64,000 nucleotides of DNA, taken from assembly GCA_037074705.1 (NCBI GenBank), contig CM073591.1, positions 75,188,532 through 75,252,531 on the forward strand, given 5' to 3'. Below the pieces are notes generated by a model that was given only the letters and a program-made list of their open reading frames with translations, had not been told where the DNA came from and ran no database searches. This document shows positions 12,993-26,381 of this stretch, one piece after another (the first letter of the stretch is position 1; the number at the start of each line of letters is the position of its first letter). Position numbers and translations under genes: made by a program. This stretch comes from Zhengitettix transpicula (taxonomy: Eukaryota > Arthropoda > Insecta > Orthoptera > Tetrigidae).

Positions 12993-14185
12993 TACTAGCT
13001 GGGTGCCCGGCGTTGCCCGAGATGTGCAAAATATTACGAAATACGCTGTCTTCAATAAAAAAATATCAATTTTGAACATTTAAGTATTGTTTTTATCATA
13101 ATTCTATGTATCTTCCAGTGCGTATTGCAAGATATAATTGGGAAAAATATTGGTCCCTGATCCCGTTAAATATTCCACGTCAAAAGTCAAGTTATTTAAA
13201 AGAAAATTAATGCCATGGATTGTATAACCTTTCATAATAAATTATATTTATCACTCGATGTGGTATTGGTAGATTTAATTATACTTATTATTCAATCAAA
13301 ATATTTTTGCTCAGCTTCATTTCTCAGAAATTGATCATCTATAACGTCGTTCCCAAAAATGGAAAACAAATACTGCTATCCTAACCTAAAATTTTTGTTT
13401 CACGACACAAATTGCACGCAATAATTTGTTTACATTTATAAAAATTTATAGAAATACGTTGCGTAAAGTATAATTAATTGCACTTTTAATTCAATTTAAA
13501 TGTTCCTATTTCTGTACATACCTTTGACTGATAGTGCATTAATTGAATAACGACCATAAAAACTTTCGGAGTTCCGTACGTCATTTTCAATACTTTTATA
13601 GTTACAAACATATAATTCAGCAGTCGTACCTTAGACAAATATTATTATCTTCTGAAATATTATACAGGATACAATAGTACATTATATTATGAAATTTTAT
13701 AAATCTCGACCGACACACATTTGAATGTATTATAAGGCGCCATATTGGCTTTATCAAAGATAGCGGGATAATTAACTATTCCAAATTAACTTTGCGCAAG
13801 GATGGTAAAGTGTTTCGTATTGTTTTTTATTACTATTCGATGGAGTAATACTGGAAAAAATTTTACTTTTTATTCAATCAAAATATTTCTGCTTTATTTC
13901 ATTACGAAATACAGAACTATATTTAGGATGCGTCAATGTCTTGAAAACTTATGACGTCATCGTCTCGCGCAGTAATTTAACACTAATTCGTAACTTATTT
14001 CAATTATAATTATTTCCACGTTTATTCTAGGGGTTTCTCACCCCCACAGTACCGGTTCTCGATTTTGGCAGAATATATATACCAATTTTTGTTGAATTCT
14101 GTCCACGCGATAAAATTTGTATAAAGAACAACGTAAATACATACATACATACAAATATACATCCTTTTTTATTATATAGATTAAT
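12993..14185. mobile_element. CR1/Zenon-like non-LTR element remnant (tentative)
   Basis: The stretch starts with ACTAGCTGGGTGCCCGGCG, very like the short string (ACTAGCTGACCCGGC) common at the edge of CR1/Zenon-type repeats in many insects. It ends with a (CATA)n run followed by CCTTTTTTATTATATAGATT, also typical of such copies. The internal sequence is AT-rich and has no long frame, so any reverse transcriptase segment is gone or was never present. The family is assigned from memory of these end motifs only, and orientation is uncertain. Confidence 0.4.
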
Positions 14186-17100
14186 TAATTTAATATTTTC
14201 TGAAGCAAAATATTTGGCGGGAAAATTCAATCATACTGCTGCACCTTTCAAGCAGCTATTGATTTATTTCTTATTTTTGATTGGCCTTCGAAATAGAAAA
14301 TCGGCTACTCCAAGAAATAGATAAAAATATAAATTGAGATTATAATATTTTATTACCTAACAATAAGTAAAAGTCAAAAAGTAAATACTCTCCATTATTT
14401 TAATTTTTCGAAACAAAAATGTAAAAATTAAAATAATGTAAATTTTCAATATACTTTGTCCATCATTCCATCAGTATCAGTCCACAAGGTTGCCAATTCT
14501 CTAAGGAAAAATTATTGTCGGTTTAACAACAAGTCATCTTTCTCCTGTTAGTCACAGTTATGGAGAATATCATATGAAGACCCTTTATTAAAGAGCATTT
14601 TGGTTATTCAATTCATGAATCACTCGTCGGTTATCCAGGATCAGTATGGGTATTTGCTCGATGTCAACATCAGTAGTATATGTGGCTCGACGACATTGTA
14701 CTTCATGTTTGCTCGACTGATTCCACACCCTGGACCCAGTCGTCTAAGAATAATGGCACGTGCATTAGCATTCTATGGTCCGACAGCATTCATTTTATTT
14801 ACTCTTCACTCGGAACGTTTTCGCTTCTGGAGTTTTTCATAAATCTATTTGGTTTCGGAAACAATTGTAATTTCCATATTTCGCCGCTGGAAGTGACGTT
14901 TTTAACTTCTGGGTGTTTGTAATTTCGGTGTCTGCTTGCACATTCTGCTTGCGAATATCGGTGCATTTCTATTATCATAAACGTCATGCCAAATATTATT
15001 GACGAGTGGATGGATTCTAGGTCACACCATGAGTGTTTAGAATACCTAAGAAATTAGGGAAGAACGGACAGGGTGCGACAGAGTTCTGACATGTTCATTT
15101 CACTGGCATTTAATCGATATGATGTCATCATATATTTAGTTGTCTCGCAATCACCCGTTGTTCGCCTTGGAAGGAGATGTAAGGGGGGGGGGGGAGATAC
15201 AACTAAAACATTAGCTTACCCACCTCTCATAATATTCCAGCCAGCTTTCTACGGCTCTAAACCGTCTGTAGCAAGGTAATTGGCAGGCAATAAAGTCATT
15301 GGCCCCTCAAGTACACCAAAGATGGAGTCGCCTGAAACATATAAAGAATGCCAATAAATGCCTGCGATCTTTTATTTTGCGATACAAATAGTTTCGTCAG
15401 CACTCATCATGCTAAATAGTTCTTAAAGAAACGGCCAGTTTAATGCCATTAATTTCATTAGGGTACATTAATTGAAATCTGTTGCACTTATAATGATTTC
15501 CGTCTTATAAGCATGTTGATAACTATATATATTAAAACATCCTTAAAATTCAGGAAGCATATTTAAATTCTCTTCGCGCTGTAATTAGATGTTGTTCAAA
15601 TATCATTTAACTCACAAAAGACCAGGAAAATCAATAGTTGTATTTATCTGAATTCATTGAATTCTAATTGAATAAACCAGAAAAATTAGTCAGATATATA
15701 TTTGAATAAAATAATAATTATAATATATTAATAAAAATTGGCACAACTTATCATTTAGTTTTAAATGTTCAAGTGCATACACGTATTGATAGAAATATTC
15801 ATATTTCTAAAAATTTTATATATGAACAAATATTAACGATCATCGTCATCATAATTTTTATTAATATGTTATAACTTTTTATTTTATTAAAATATATTCC
15901 TCACTAATTTGTCTAGTTATTTGTATTCTTTCAGGAAATTCGTAGGCTACAAATTACGATTTCAAGCGGTAAAATTAGTATGAACTTTTCCTTAAGAAAT
16001 TTATAATTTACGTTTCATTGCGTTAATATTAGTCAAAAAGAGGAAATTAAAAATAATTAATAATTTTTTTAAATGCTTAATTTTGAAATTTCATTGAAAT
16101 TTTATTTGGAAGTTGATTATGGCAACATTGACGAAAGTTTCAAGAAAATTTTTAAATTAATATTTTCGAAAAGAATTAAATATTTTTGTTTCTTCCTTCT
16201 GAATTATAAAAACGTTGGGATATAATAGGCTATAAGAACAATGTCTATGAAGCATATCGCCTTCTTTGGGATTAAAACTGAATGTCATTATGAATGTAAA
16301 TATAGCGATATAAAATTCACAAACATAAAGATACCTAAATTAATATACACAAACTTAAATATTACTTATTAAATATTAAATATTGTGTGGTATTTATATT
16401 ATCACATCATTATGTCTTTATTTCGTTATTGATTTATCTAATTAGTATCTTCTATGGTTAATAAAAAGTTCCCATTTATGCTTATAAGTTGAAACCCGTG
16501 ACTTTAAATTTCGCAAACTGTCGAAATACTTGAGAAGTTTATTTATTAAAATGAATTATAATCGATATTCACAACTTATTACATTCTAATTTGATCCAGA
16601 GTTTATCATAATTTTTAAGGAAAGATTTTCAACATTGGATGAACTAATACTCGTGCGCATACCTTTAATTCTAACCATTTATTTTTAATGAATCACGAAT
16701 TCATATGAATACACGTGTCAGGAAAGACTGGTCAGATGATTCAACTCAAATTAATAGAGAACTTTGAATGTATTTCTGATCAGTCTGTTTCAGCTTAGGA
16801 TGGTTTTATGTAATTCATATTATATATCTTAGTTCAGTGTCGTAAGTTTTATAATTTCATTGTATATAACCTACAGAATCTTTTTCACCTATTTATGAAA
16901 AAAAGACTTTGTAGGACACAGTTTTTAATCTCTCTATTTAAATATTAGGTTCCATTATTATGGAGTAAATAATTACCTAGGTATTATTTTCATTTAGGAT
17001 TAGTTACGTATATTTCTCATATTTATATTTCGAAACTCTTTAATTATGTATTTAGTATTCAACCACCAGACATACAAACCACTTTCACTGAAGACATATT

Positions 17101-17979
17101 TGACTATGATGACCTCAAATCTACACATTTTTTAAAATAACTACTTAGGCCAGTATATCGTAATTTCATGCCTTTTCTTGCATAGAAATGTAATGTTTTG
17201 ACCTTTTCTTGATTTGGTGATTGATGTAGTGGACACTGTGAGTGGAAAAGCTGAGATCTGCCGTATCTCATTGGGAAGAAAGCTGCGGCGAGCTGCCAAG
17301 TAATAGATTCGCGTGATGGAGAGTTGTTACCTCGCTCAGGTCACCGAGTCAAGGAAACACTACTCGATTTCAGGAGCTTCTGGACCACGTAAATGCCATA
17401 AAATGACTACAAGGTCTGAAATTTGGTCAAGTAGCAAGTTTCTAGTTCCAGAATAGTAGCTCCTCATTTTTTTGGATTATCCTGATTTTCCCACAAATTA
17501 ATACATGTATATGGATATATATATAAACATTGCAAAAAAAGAAATTATAAAAGATTTAGAATGTTTATGAAAAATCGTGTGTTGGTAATGTTGAACAAGT
17601 AAAGGTTCCGTATTCATTGAATTGATATTTATGAAACAGCGCTCTTAATTTAGAGAAATAGGATAAATTACTATTGCCAATTATTTAAGATAAGTTCACT
17701 TTACCTCCAGCGAATGTTGTACTGCTCACGTAGTTTCAACTGATATCAATGCCTCTATTTAGCCGGAAGTCATTCACAATTTTGTGAGTAATATGTCTGT
17801 TTATTAATCCGTTTATAGCATAGCGAAAACTGTGCTAAAATGTTTATGAGGTTTTGTTTGCATATTGGAACTGCCATTAATAGATCAAATAGTAGTGATC
17901 TTGTTTGTTATTAACTAGAACGCTCGCTGAAAATAGTCTGCCAAAATGGGGCGCATTTGTTGACCTCTGCTTCCAAAGT
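14186..17979. other. No gene seen; G12 run at 15183-15194
   Basis: AT-rich DNA. Two overlapping 80-codon frames at 14600-14922 have no recognisable similarity. A G-run occurs at 15183-15194. Confidence 0.4.
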
Positions 17980-18092
17980 AAGTTGCGGCATGGAGTCAAT
18001 TATGCTGTGTTCCGCCTCAAACCACGTCACCTGCAGTTATAGGAAGGGCGTGAGACAAGTGCCGAATACCTGTAGATTTTCCCTGTATTACA
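17980..18092 (+). repeat. Old fragment of repeat family A
   Basis: The segment GGAAGGGCGTGAGACAAGTG near 18042 and the following CCTG...TTTTCCCTG...TTAC match the middle of family A (compare 20936-20990), with many substitutions. The preceding bases also align loosely with the GGAGAAGGGAATGCTGCG section. It is far more diverged than the copies at 20-43 kb and so represents an older insertion. Confidence 0.5.
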
Positions 18093-19868
18093 TATGATCT
18101 TTTACCATATGCTTCATGGTGACTACGTTGTTCTTCTGAATCCCTCATTTTTTATCCCTTTCTGTGTTGTAGTAGGAATACAATGTGTATTAGCCTGAAG
18201 TAGACTGTAACTAATAAAATGTATAAGAGACCACTTAACATGTTGATATCTTAAAGAAAGAGAGAGCGAATATTTTAATCCGATACCATGTAAATATTAG
18301 AGATCGGCAAGTGTTCAAGGCAGTTATCATTCGGATGGCGAAGAATCAATTACCAATGTAAGTATCCTGCTGTGTATGGTCATCTTATTTATTTTAATAA
18401 TAATATATTGAAAATTAGATGGGTTTTGTAAAATGAAATGATATTTGTTAAAAGCCAAAATTTATTTCTAATTTTATTTTCAAAAGTAACATAAATAAAA
18501 TATTTATTTTTCATTAAAACCCCTGATATTTTTGTAACAGTCGCAGGAAATAAACATTTACAATTTTTCAAATCACTCATTTTGTTGGGGAATCTTGCGA
18601 TAATACCTTCATAACTTCATTTTTGTAAAATTCCTACTATTAAATTATACAATGTAACAGAATATAATCTAGTAGGAGTTATAAAAGACTTGTTTTGGAA
18701 AATGAAGTTGATGATGACATTGCCAAAGCTTCTTCGAAAATTAGTCTTAAGAAATTGAGCGTATGTTTTTGAAATTAGAAAACAGAATATTTAGGAACAT
18801 GAATCTGGCTGTGACTCTTGGGAAATGAATGATGAGTCAATACGTAGATAATATTAATCGTATGTAGTAATCTTGAACATTTCCGGCAATGTTGCGTTAA
18901 AAATCTGAATGAGTCACAAACTTAAAATACAAATCGTGAAGAAACCAACGCCCCAGAAATGGTCTGTATTAAGCAAAAACGGTCAATTCATTTGTCATTC
19001 AGATTGTAAAGAAGAAAAACGGCCCAACTTCACCAACGGCGACGACCGCGGACGTCGCAGGTGCGTGTGTGTCTATGTGTATGAATCAATCATGCTATTA
19101 GTCTTATCTGAACGTCCTGATCGATTTGAAGCCAATAATAGCTGCAAAACTCTGATATTCCAACGAGCAGAGTTGTATTCATCATAATTAGTCAAAAACT
19201 TTCACTGACGCCCTGATTTTAATCGAAATTAAAGACATTAATAATTGTTCGTGATAGAAAATCATTCATGGGAACGCAGCGCTAGGCACGGTTTAATTGT
19301 TTGTAATTCTTTTCCGATTTCCGACAGCCACGTTATTATTTGCGTTATTTTCGTGACGTGGAGTGAGCTTCACATCTCGGTGATTACAGGCTCAGCTTCC
19401 GCTTTGAGCCGTGGTTATTAGTTCTGCACGAGCAAATTGCTAGTTCACTCATATATCATCGTTCTCAGCCGAACCTCATCTTGGCTTGCAGTAACCGATA
19501 GACCTCTCATCAACGAAGTCTGACGTGGTGATCAGAATGGCTGCTCAAGCCAACCCAGATAGATTTAGCGTGCTGTTGCCTCATAATGTCAAATTAATAA
19601 TCTCTTACTACTAAAAGGAGAGTGGAAGACTTCAGTAACTGAGAAATTTACATGAATTAATCAAGTGTTGCCTTGAACTGTGTTTTTGTGCTTGCCCCTT
19701 CCTTTCTACCGCCCCTCCCTGACCACTCCTGGTTAACGCACAGTTTATTCCCACGTGGTGAGGCACAGGGTGAACACAGAGCGGCTCTAGACGGTCAGAC
19801 CAGACGTTCGGACCAGACGCTCTGACACGGCTTAGAGACTTGGTCAAGGACGAAGCGTCCTTTCGACG
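18093..19868. other. No gene seen
   Basis: AT-rich sequence with a more GC-balanced part at 19020-19500. Open frames of 92 codons or fewer have no recognisable family membership. Confidence 0.4.
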
Positions 19869-20000
19869 TGATTCATTGAAAATGATGAAAAGCTAAGCAA
19901 TGGAAAGCTGTGTGTGTGTTACATAGCTGTCACCAATTCGTTTCGTTGAAAATGTTGTAAAGTTAAGGAATGGAAAACTGTGTTTTTTATGCTGTCAAAT
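19869..20000. repeat. Diverged tandem duplication, 70-bp period
   Basis: TTGAAAATGATG...AAAGCTAAGCAATGGAAAGCTGTGT (from 19876) recurs from 19946 as TTGAAAATGTTG...AAAGTTAAGGAATGGAAAACTGTGT. Each unit ends in a version of GCTGTCA. Only two units are present and they differ at many positions, so the duplication is old. Confidence 0.7.
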
Positions 20001-20739
20001 TGATACTAAACTACAGTGAAATTAACTTCCTTTTTTTACTTGAGAATATTTTTTATACCTTCTACATGCCACAGAAGTGTTCAGACTTAGTTAATCGTTG
20101 ATGTTTTGTGAAATAGGTAAGCTATGAAAAGGTGCAAATGGCAAGTGTGTTCTTTGCGTACGACTCATAAACAGAAGTAATAATTATTCTTGAAGATATT
20201 TTGAACACATTTCCGTCAGTAAATAAAGCTCCTATGTCACATAACTCACACGATTCACGGTGTAACTTTTGAGTCCAGGTTGCCTAAATAGTGAGCGGCT
20301 ATTAATTGACAACTGTCGTCAAAGCTCATGTAGAGCATCGAAAAATCCTGGTGCCATCCAAAGTCTTTCGTTTCCATCAATTATTTTTTTGAGTTGCTCA
20401 TGTAGTGGAAATTATTTGAAAACATGACGAGTGTTTTGAGGCCAGAGAATAGCAGGTCAGTTTGTTTATTCATTTTAAAGGAGAGTAGGTCGTGACATTC
20501 TCATGACTAGCACAGTCACCTATACGCACTCATAAGAACCACTTAATTACCTCACTTCAAGTACATTTGCATAATCGTCTCTCTAGGAACGTCCTTTTTT
20601 TGTTACACTGAAACTATCAGCCTGAAATTTATAGTTAACTTTAAAGTTGGCGATGACTGTTAATTATTTTCTCGTCGTAAAACCTTAGTGCTCACAAGCG
20701 AGATCGTGTGGCCGTATTTCTATTCGTTCCCTGCGCCGA

Positions 20740-21175
20740 TGTTGCAACAAACTAAGGTTCCCACGAGCCGAAGCACCTCGGCCTGTTCTGAGAGGTGTAT
20801 GTTCCGGGATCACAGACCTTGGGCATACGGTAAGAGTTGTCCGCTATTCCCATTGGAATAGTCGGCCAGCTGCCTCCTAAACTGGTTGACGAACGGAGAA
20901 GGGAATGCTGCGTACCCACAGCAAACTCCTTTCCCGCTATCGGAAGGGCGTGGGACAAGTACCCAATGCCCGACCTAAGTGATGCAGGTTTTTCTAGGCG
21001 AATGCCGGGTAGGATCCTTAAAATATAGCCCGGGGGCCCTAGTTAACCCTTGGCTACCTTCCTCTACCCTTCCGCATCCCCCCTTCAAATCCCTTCCTAT
21101 GCTATTAAAGGGGAGTTTCCCAACGTGGATTACCCTCATGTAGCCTGTTGCCCTAAAAAAAAATGTTTCAACAAA
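20740..21175 (+). mobile_element. Family A SINE-like element, complete copy with target duplication
   Basis: The body at 20752-21163 starts GTTCCCACGAGCCGAAGC and ends CCTGTTGCCCT plus an A9 tail. It is flanked by TGTTGCAACAAA (20740-20751) and TGTTTCAACAAA (21164-21175), a 12-bp direct repeat with one mismatch. An A tail together with a target duplication of this length is typical of LINE-driven retroposition. Frames of 60-70 codons on both strands are shared by other copies and reflect low stop density in GC-rich sequence. I could not recognise polymerase III A and B boxes, so the origin of the family is unknown. This copy defines the length and polarity used for the others. Confidence 0.75.
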
Positions 21176-23335
21176 TGGAACTATTATTCAACATACATGT
21201 TATAAAATTGCTATGTTACAAAAGGTTTTCAAGCATTTCTCAGTTACCAGCGAATCTAATTCCTGTTTATTTCATATTTAAGTTTAGATACATATTTTGT
21301 ATCATAAGGGACACGGTTTAAGGTACAGACAGACGGACGACTACACATGGCTCGGGTTTGAACCACAACACTGGGGATCAGAGGCCGGTTCGTTTCTTCC
21401 AGGTAGGGAGAGATAAATAACAGGCTTTCTAATGTGGGAGGAATTTGATTTAATCGGAGTTCCCAATCAGCCATATTGGCGGTAAACCCTACACCTCTTG
21501 AATTTGTAGTGTGAATTATACTCTGGAGGCTCAGGTCAATTATATAGTGTGTTTTGTCGACCAACTTGATTTCTCCAGCTCTAGGCTACTGGCTCACGCC
21601 CCAAATAATTAATAATGATTTTGTTTTACAGATAACCATCGTGCGCCGTCAGAGTTTCGCCATATCATGACCAAGTTCTAAACTTCTATAGTGACAAGTC
21701 ACACGCCTACTATTTTTTCGGTTTCGAAATTGGTGTTTGGATATTTGATAGGGATTTCATCGGATGTTTCTTTGTCTATAATAAAATAAATTAGGAGAGA
21801 GGAACGGAAGGAAGAAAGAAGAAACCCTACGTTTAAAACGATAAGATTCGCAACATATTTAGTTATCCTTTTCTTGTTACAGCAGATAAAGGTTCAAAAT
21901 GTTGGGACGAAACGTTCTGTGTTTCATATTGTACTAAAAACTTTCAATGCAAATGTAATTCTTATTAACGATCTTTAATTTTCTTACAAAATTTGCCGTG
22001 AATTATTGTATTAATTTTTAAAGTGGAGGATAACTTTAAATTAAGCTGAATTTGTATGGGTGTTCGGACTTGTGTGGCAACCTGTTATTATTAACTCTTT
22101 TTGTTGGCATATGAACACTTTTTATTGTTTTAAACATAGGACTGTTTCTTTCGTCTCCCACTATCTCGTAATTTATTTTACTATATAGACAATAGAACAC
22201 TCGTCAAACTTCTTACTCCTATTATACCAGCAGAGAAAGAGAGTAGATTATTCGAAATCGCTTTTATTTCAACTATTATTAGCACATAGACATAATTATA
22301 AGCTTTTATGTTTAATTTTCAATAAAATTAAGTTTATAAATGTTCATGCACGACTATGAGATCAGAAGAATCAAAGATTTAAAATTAAATCGATAATCCC
22401 TAACTACAGATTTTTGGTAAGTTTTCTTTCGTAAAGAGAACGGTATCAGATTGTAATAAATTATCTGGAGCAGTTTATTATACATTTACTTTTCTTAATG
22501 CACCAAACTTCAGAGATAATGCGAACAAGTTGAGTGATAATAGAACTGTGTTATATAAGGACCGGATACTTATTAATTACTCACGTTGAACTCAAATTGG
22601 ACTTTCTTATGTACAGAATTATTTGTAATGTATATTGTACATTGACAACAACTTCGTACTTGGGTACTTTTGTAGTTTCAATAAATACATTTGCATTATT
22701 GAAATATAAAATAATGTTCGAATGAAAGCTTCAAATAAAATAAAAACTTCGTATGGAAATCATTTCACATGAAACGATAACGGGTTTAAACGTATTCGTT
22801 TGGAATAATCCTGTTTATTAAGAGAGTCGTACAAATTAGAGTATGAGTGGCAGTAAAAATGTGAATGTATACGGTATGTCAGCTTCGTTTACATGTGATG
22901 AAAACGCACATAAGAGTGTGTCACGATGAGTTCACGATAGCAAAATAAATTTAAAGTCCACTACTCACAACAATTTATTGAAACATTATTTTCTCTTTCA
23001 AGGGGGAGTATTTTTACTTTGAATATGTCCGAGACGAAAATTTATTAATGGATAAAAATAAGTAATATTGAATTGGAAAGTTCGTCAATTAATGGTTGTT
23101 GTGGTGCGGAGAAATGGAAAGGACTGCGTAGCGAGGAAAGACGGAAGGCCGCAGGGTAGGACAGTGCAATTGCGACGAAGAAAGTGCAAAGATTTATACC
23201 GTCGTCCAGTGCGTCCAGTCTGAAATGCAGACCACAAAGCTCATCTTAGGTCCGTCCTCAGGTTTGTCTACGGAAAAAAAACAGTTTCTGAAGGTGAGAG
23301 AGTTTGAGTTATCAATAAAATGATATGTATTGATT

Positions 23336-23338
<3 letters not shown>
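21176..23338. other. No gene seen; contains a hammerhead-like relic
   Basis: AT-rich DNA. At 21883-21920 GATAAAGGTTC...TTGGGACGAAACG matches the 3' half of the motif at 34793-34823, with its core altered. A 102-codon minus-strand frame at 21256-21564 is unrecognised. Confidence 0.4.
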
Positions 23339-23386
<48 letters not shown>

Positions 23387-23721
23387 AGCCGCTCCGCTAC
23401 CTTCCTTGCGTTTTTTCGTTGATTATTCATGTTTGGGCGCCAGGTAATTTTTGGGAGAAAATCACCAAAACAACTTTTTAATCTTTCATAAATTTATTTA
23501 ATCGAACATGAGACGTAGGTCAACTTCAAGGCGTGGTTTATCAATCTTTGTAATCTATTTGGAGCACGTCCATCCTCGGTCGAGTCCAGCCTGGAACTGA
23601 CCATTACGCTTCTCCCCTTGGCCGGCCTAAAATAACATCGCATTTCCGGCACCTGCATAAACACAACCACTGCAGTCACCCCCGCCAAGGGCGCTCGACA
23701 GTACCTCGCAACAATCATGTT

Positions 23722-23758
<37 letters not shown>
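23339..23758 (-). mobile_element. LTR-like fragment inside a (TA)n tract
   Basis: A 341-bp insert (23384-23724) sits between two (TA)n tracts (23340-23383 and 23726-23758). Read on the minus strand it begins TGTAACATG and ends GGCTACA, the TG...CA ends of an LTR. It contains an AATAAA near 23500 and the string TGGCGCCCAAACATG near 23445, which resembles a tRNA primer-binding site. About 60 bp follow before the end. No coding sequence is present. It could be a solo LTR with leftover primer site or a miniature element. Confidence 0.4.
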
Positions 23759-23761
<3 letters not shown>

Positions 23762-25079
23762 AAAAATTGTCTATTTAGACAAAAAAATTTTCAATTGCAT
23801 ACAGTAGAAGTTTCATTTTTGTGTAGATCCGATTCCAACACTAACTCGATCCTGTTAAAATAGGAAAGGAAGCAATAATAACTAGGAGTGATCATAATTT
23901 GCTTACAAATTATAAGACATTGCAAGGGTAGCATAGATAAGAGTTTGTTTCGTATATTTTTGTCAATTTTCCAATTTATGATTTAGTTATAACATTTGAA
24001 TGTCTGAAGAAATATTAATAATACGGTTGCCGCGTTTGCTCGCAGAGGAGAATAAGCGGCATCGTGAGGTCGATTCACTTGGTGGTTTGTTAACCCTTGG
24101 TCACAATTTTGACAAGTGTAACGTCCATTCATATGCACTCTAGAGGCAAATCATACAAGGGTTTCTGTTCCAAAGAAGGAGAAGGTGACTTCCAGTGAAT
24201 TATCCACATCGCTCATCGATAAAGGACGAACGATGAATGAAGACTTTTATGCGTCCACATTTGACCAAGAAGATAGTTATCTGTCTTCAAGACTTTGCAG
24301 TTTCAATGGAGAAAATTGTCGAACTAAATTTAATTCCTAATTCTTCCCGAATCCAACGCATTCGCCAGCGGCACCAGTTATGTCCCCCCCCCCCCCCCAA
24401 CCCTCACGCCACCCATCGAGAATATTTTCGATTTCTTCACCTACAAAAATAACCTTGCTGGACGAAGTTCACGTTTTAACAGGTCCATTACTAAAACGAA
24501 TCCTTATTTTGCAGACCTTTCAATATCTTCCTTTTTTGACGAGTTTTGAAATGTTGAAGAATTGTGGGGCGAAGTTTTTTGAACAATAAAAATTAATTAA
24601 CCCAAAATAAATAACTTCTCTCATAACATATAACTTGAATATCGAGTGGTTTCGTCCTAACACAAGCCTGTGGCGACAAGAACCAAGATTAATAGATTAC
24701 CTACGTAAATAAATGGTGGAATAAACAAATTCGTCAAGTTGTTTCCATCAAATTACGGAAATTTCAGTAGTAGACTTTTCCAAAAATTTGTATTTTAAAA
24801 ATTACTTATCACCTCTGAATACGATGATGAGAGATTACATTTTAGTTCATAGCAAATTAGATAACTGATTATATTTACTTTTTATTTTATTGTCATCAGT
24901 ATTGTAAACCTGCAGTTTATTGTTCAATTTATAATTAAAATAATAATATGAATCCGATATAATTAAATCTCTCAAGGGCTGCATTCCTCGTTGATGAATG
25001 TGTCAGTGAAAATAACATTTACCTTCTTCCTCTTGCAGACTAGCTTATTAAATACAATTCACAAATATAATAATAATAT
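23759..25079. other. No gene seen; C15 run at 24384-24398
   Basis: AT-rich sequence with a C15 run. Short frames around that run are products of the homopolymer. Nothing recognisable otherwise. Confidence 0.4.
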
Positions 25080-25133
25080 AAGGAATTTGACACAATGTGT
25101 AAAGTAATTTGGGTCACTCTTTACAAAATTCTG

Positions 25134-25977
25134 TCATTGAGATAGATCTTCTGGACCACCAATATGCGTGATATCTGTCACACACCATTTCACATAATTC
25201 ATATCTGGTTGATGAAAGCTTTTTGATTTACAAATCTTGTGGTGAAAATCGTGCACGGGGAAACGTGTCGTAGTTCGTATGATGCTCTCCTCCATTCGTT
25301 TCTCATCATGGCGGTGGTATTGTAGAAATCGTACCATATCTGGTTCTTCTTTTCCTTTAGCCCTTGGATTACGTGTTAATATGTAGGTGTAAATCGCAAA
25401 GTTAACCTGGATGTATAGCGTAGGTTCCCTTGTGAGTTCATATGCAAGTCGTGATGGCGTATATTTCGAGACACACAGCATCTTTTTCAGAAAAGTTTCT
25501 TTTATCTTTTCAATAGCTTGCAGGTTCTTTCTATTTAGTTTCTCCCATATTAATTCCAAGCCGTATGTGACTATTGGGGTGACTTTTGCTTTGTAGAGGG
25601 TGATTGCCGTGTCTATGGAGAGTTGTCGTATCATCCGAATATCTTGCATTGCTCTGATAGCTGCGATTACTTTTTCTTTCACGTGTAGTGTGAATGTGCT
25701 TCCTGTCGGTTGTAAGGTTATCCCAAGGTACTTGAAGCTTTTTGTAACACTTATTGGTCTGTTGCCGAGGTATAAAGTGTCTTTCGTGCTGTGTCTGCCA
25801 TATTTCCTGAATATCATTGCTGCAGTCTTTTGAGGGTTTATTTATAGGTCATTTTCTTGAGCCCAGTTCGTTAGATTGTTTAAGGCCTCTTGTAGATCTT
25901 GTCTGGAGGTTGCTGTGATGACCATGTCATCTGCATACACAAATATGTGATCATCAATTGGATAATTGTAAACACTC
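25134..25977 (-). pseudogene. LINE reverse transcriptase, C-terminal relic
   Basis: Minus-strand translation gives a LINE reverse transcriptase from just before the catalytic box to past the thumb. F-V-Y-A-D-D-M lies with YADD at 25937-25926, followed by the usual helix and INPQKT. The FKYLGITL motif and the thumb-like region with TPIVTYGLELIW follow. The frame is broken by one TAA at 25844-25842, directly before INPQKT, where families of this type normally have a lysine codon. The copy is truncated on its 5' side near 25977, so fingers, most of the palm and any endonuclease are missing. A long C-terminal segment with FPVHDFHHKIC follows; its zinc-knuckle cysteines look decayed. It is probably of the Jockey/R1-like assemblage. 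A relic, not functional. Confidence 0.85.
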
Positions 25978-26381
25978 TGGGTGAATCACGTTAATAATCT
26001 GGTTATTTAACAAAGTTGGATATAGAAATTCACCGTATCTTTGTCATCATGTCACTCAAGGTCAACAATAATAAGTTCAAGATATTGACACAACTGATAA
26101 TTTAAATAACCAATTTTGAAGAAATTCGAATTTAAAATTTTTGTGATATTTTGGTTCATATTAATAATTTTAAAGTTGATATTTTAAGAAGTCTCTATAT
26201 TCACTAAAATATTTATATCCTCTTAAACAGTCCGAGAATAGGCACTACAAGTATCGTTGAGTATTCTTCAACAACTGAGAAAATAGTTTTGGCTGAGTAC
26301 AATGACCATCTATCTTTTATTTTGAAAGTTTTTATTTTATGTCTGTTTTTGAATTAATAAATCAGTTAATAACCTTTTACA
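25978..26381. other. No gene seen
   Basis: AT-rich DNA between the LINE relic and the foldback at 26382. A TGA interrupts the reverse transcriptase frame just upstream of its last recognisable residues, and similarity stops there. Confidence 0.4.

Noticed and set aside
20752..21028. Two opposite-strand frames of 63-68 codons, seen again at other sites
   Set aside because: They lie within family A repeats. Recurrence reflects the repeat, not conserved genes; kept only as a testable finding.
25411..25833. Plus-strand frames of 61 and 77 codons
   Set aside because: They are antisense shadows of the LINE reverse transcriptase on the minus strand.
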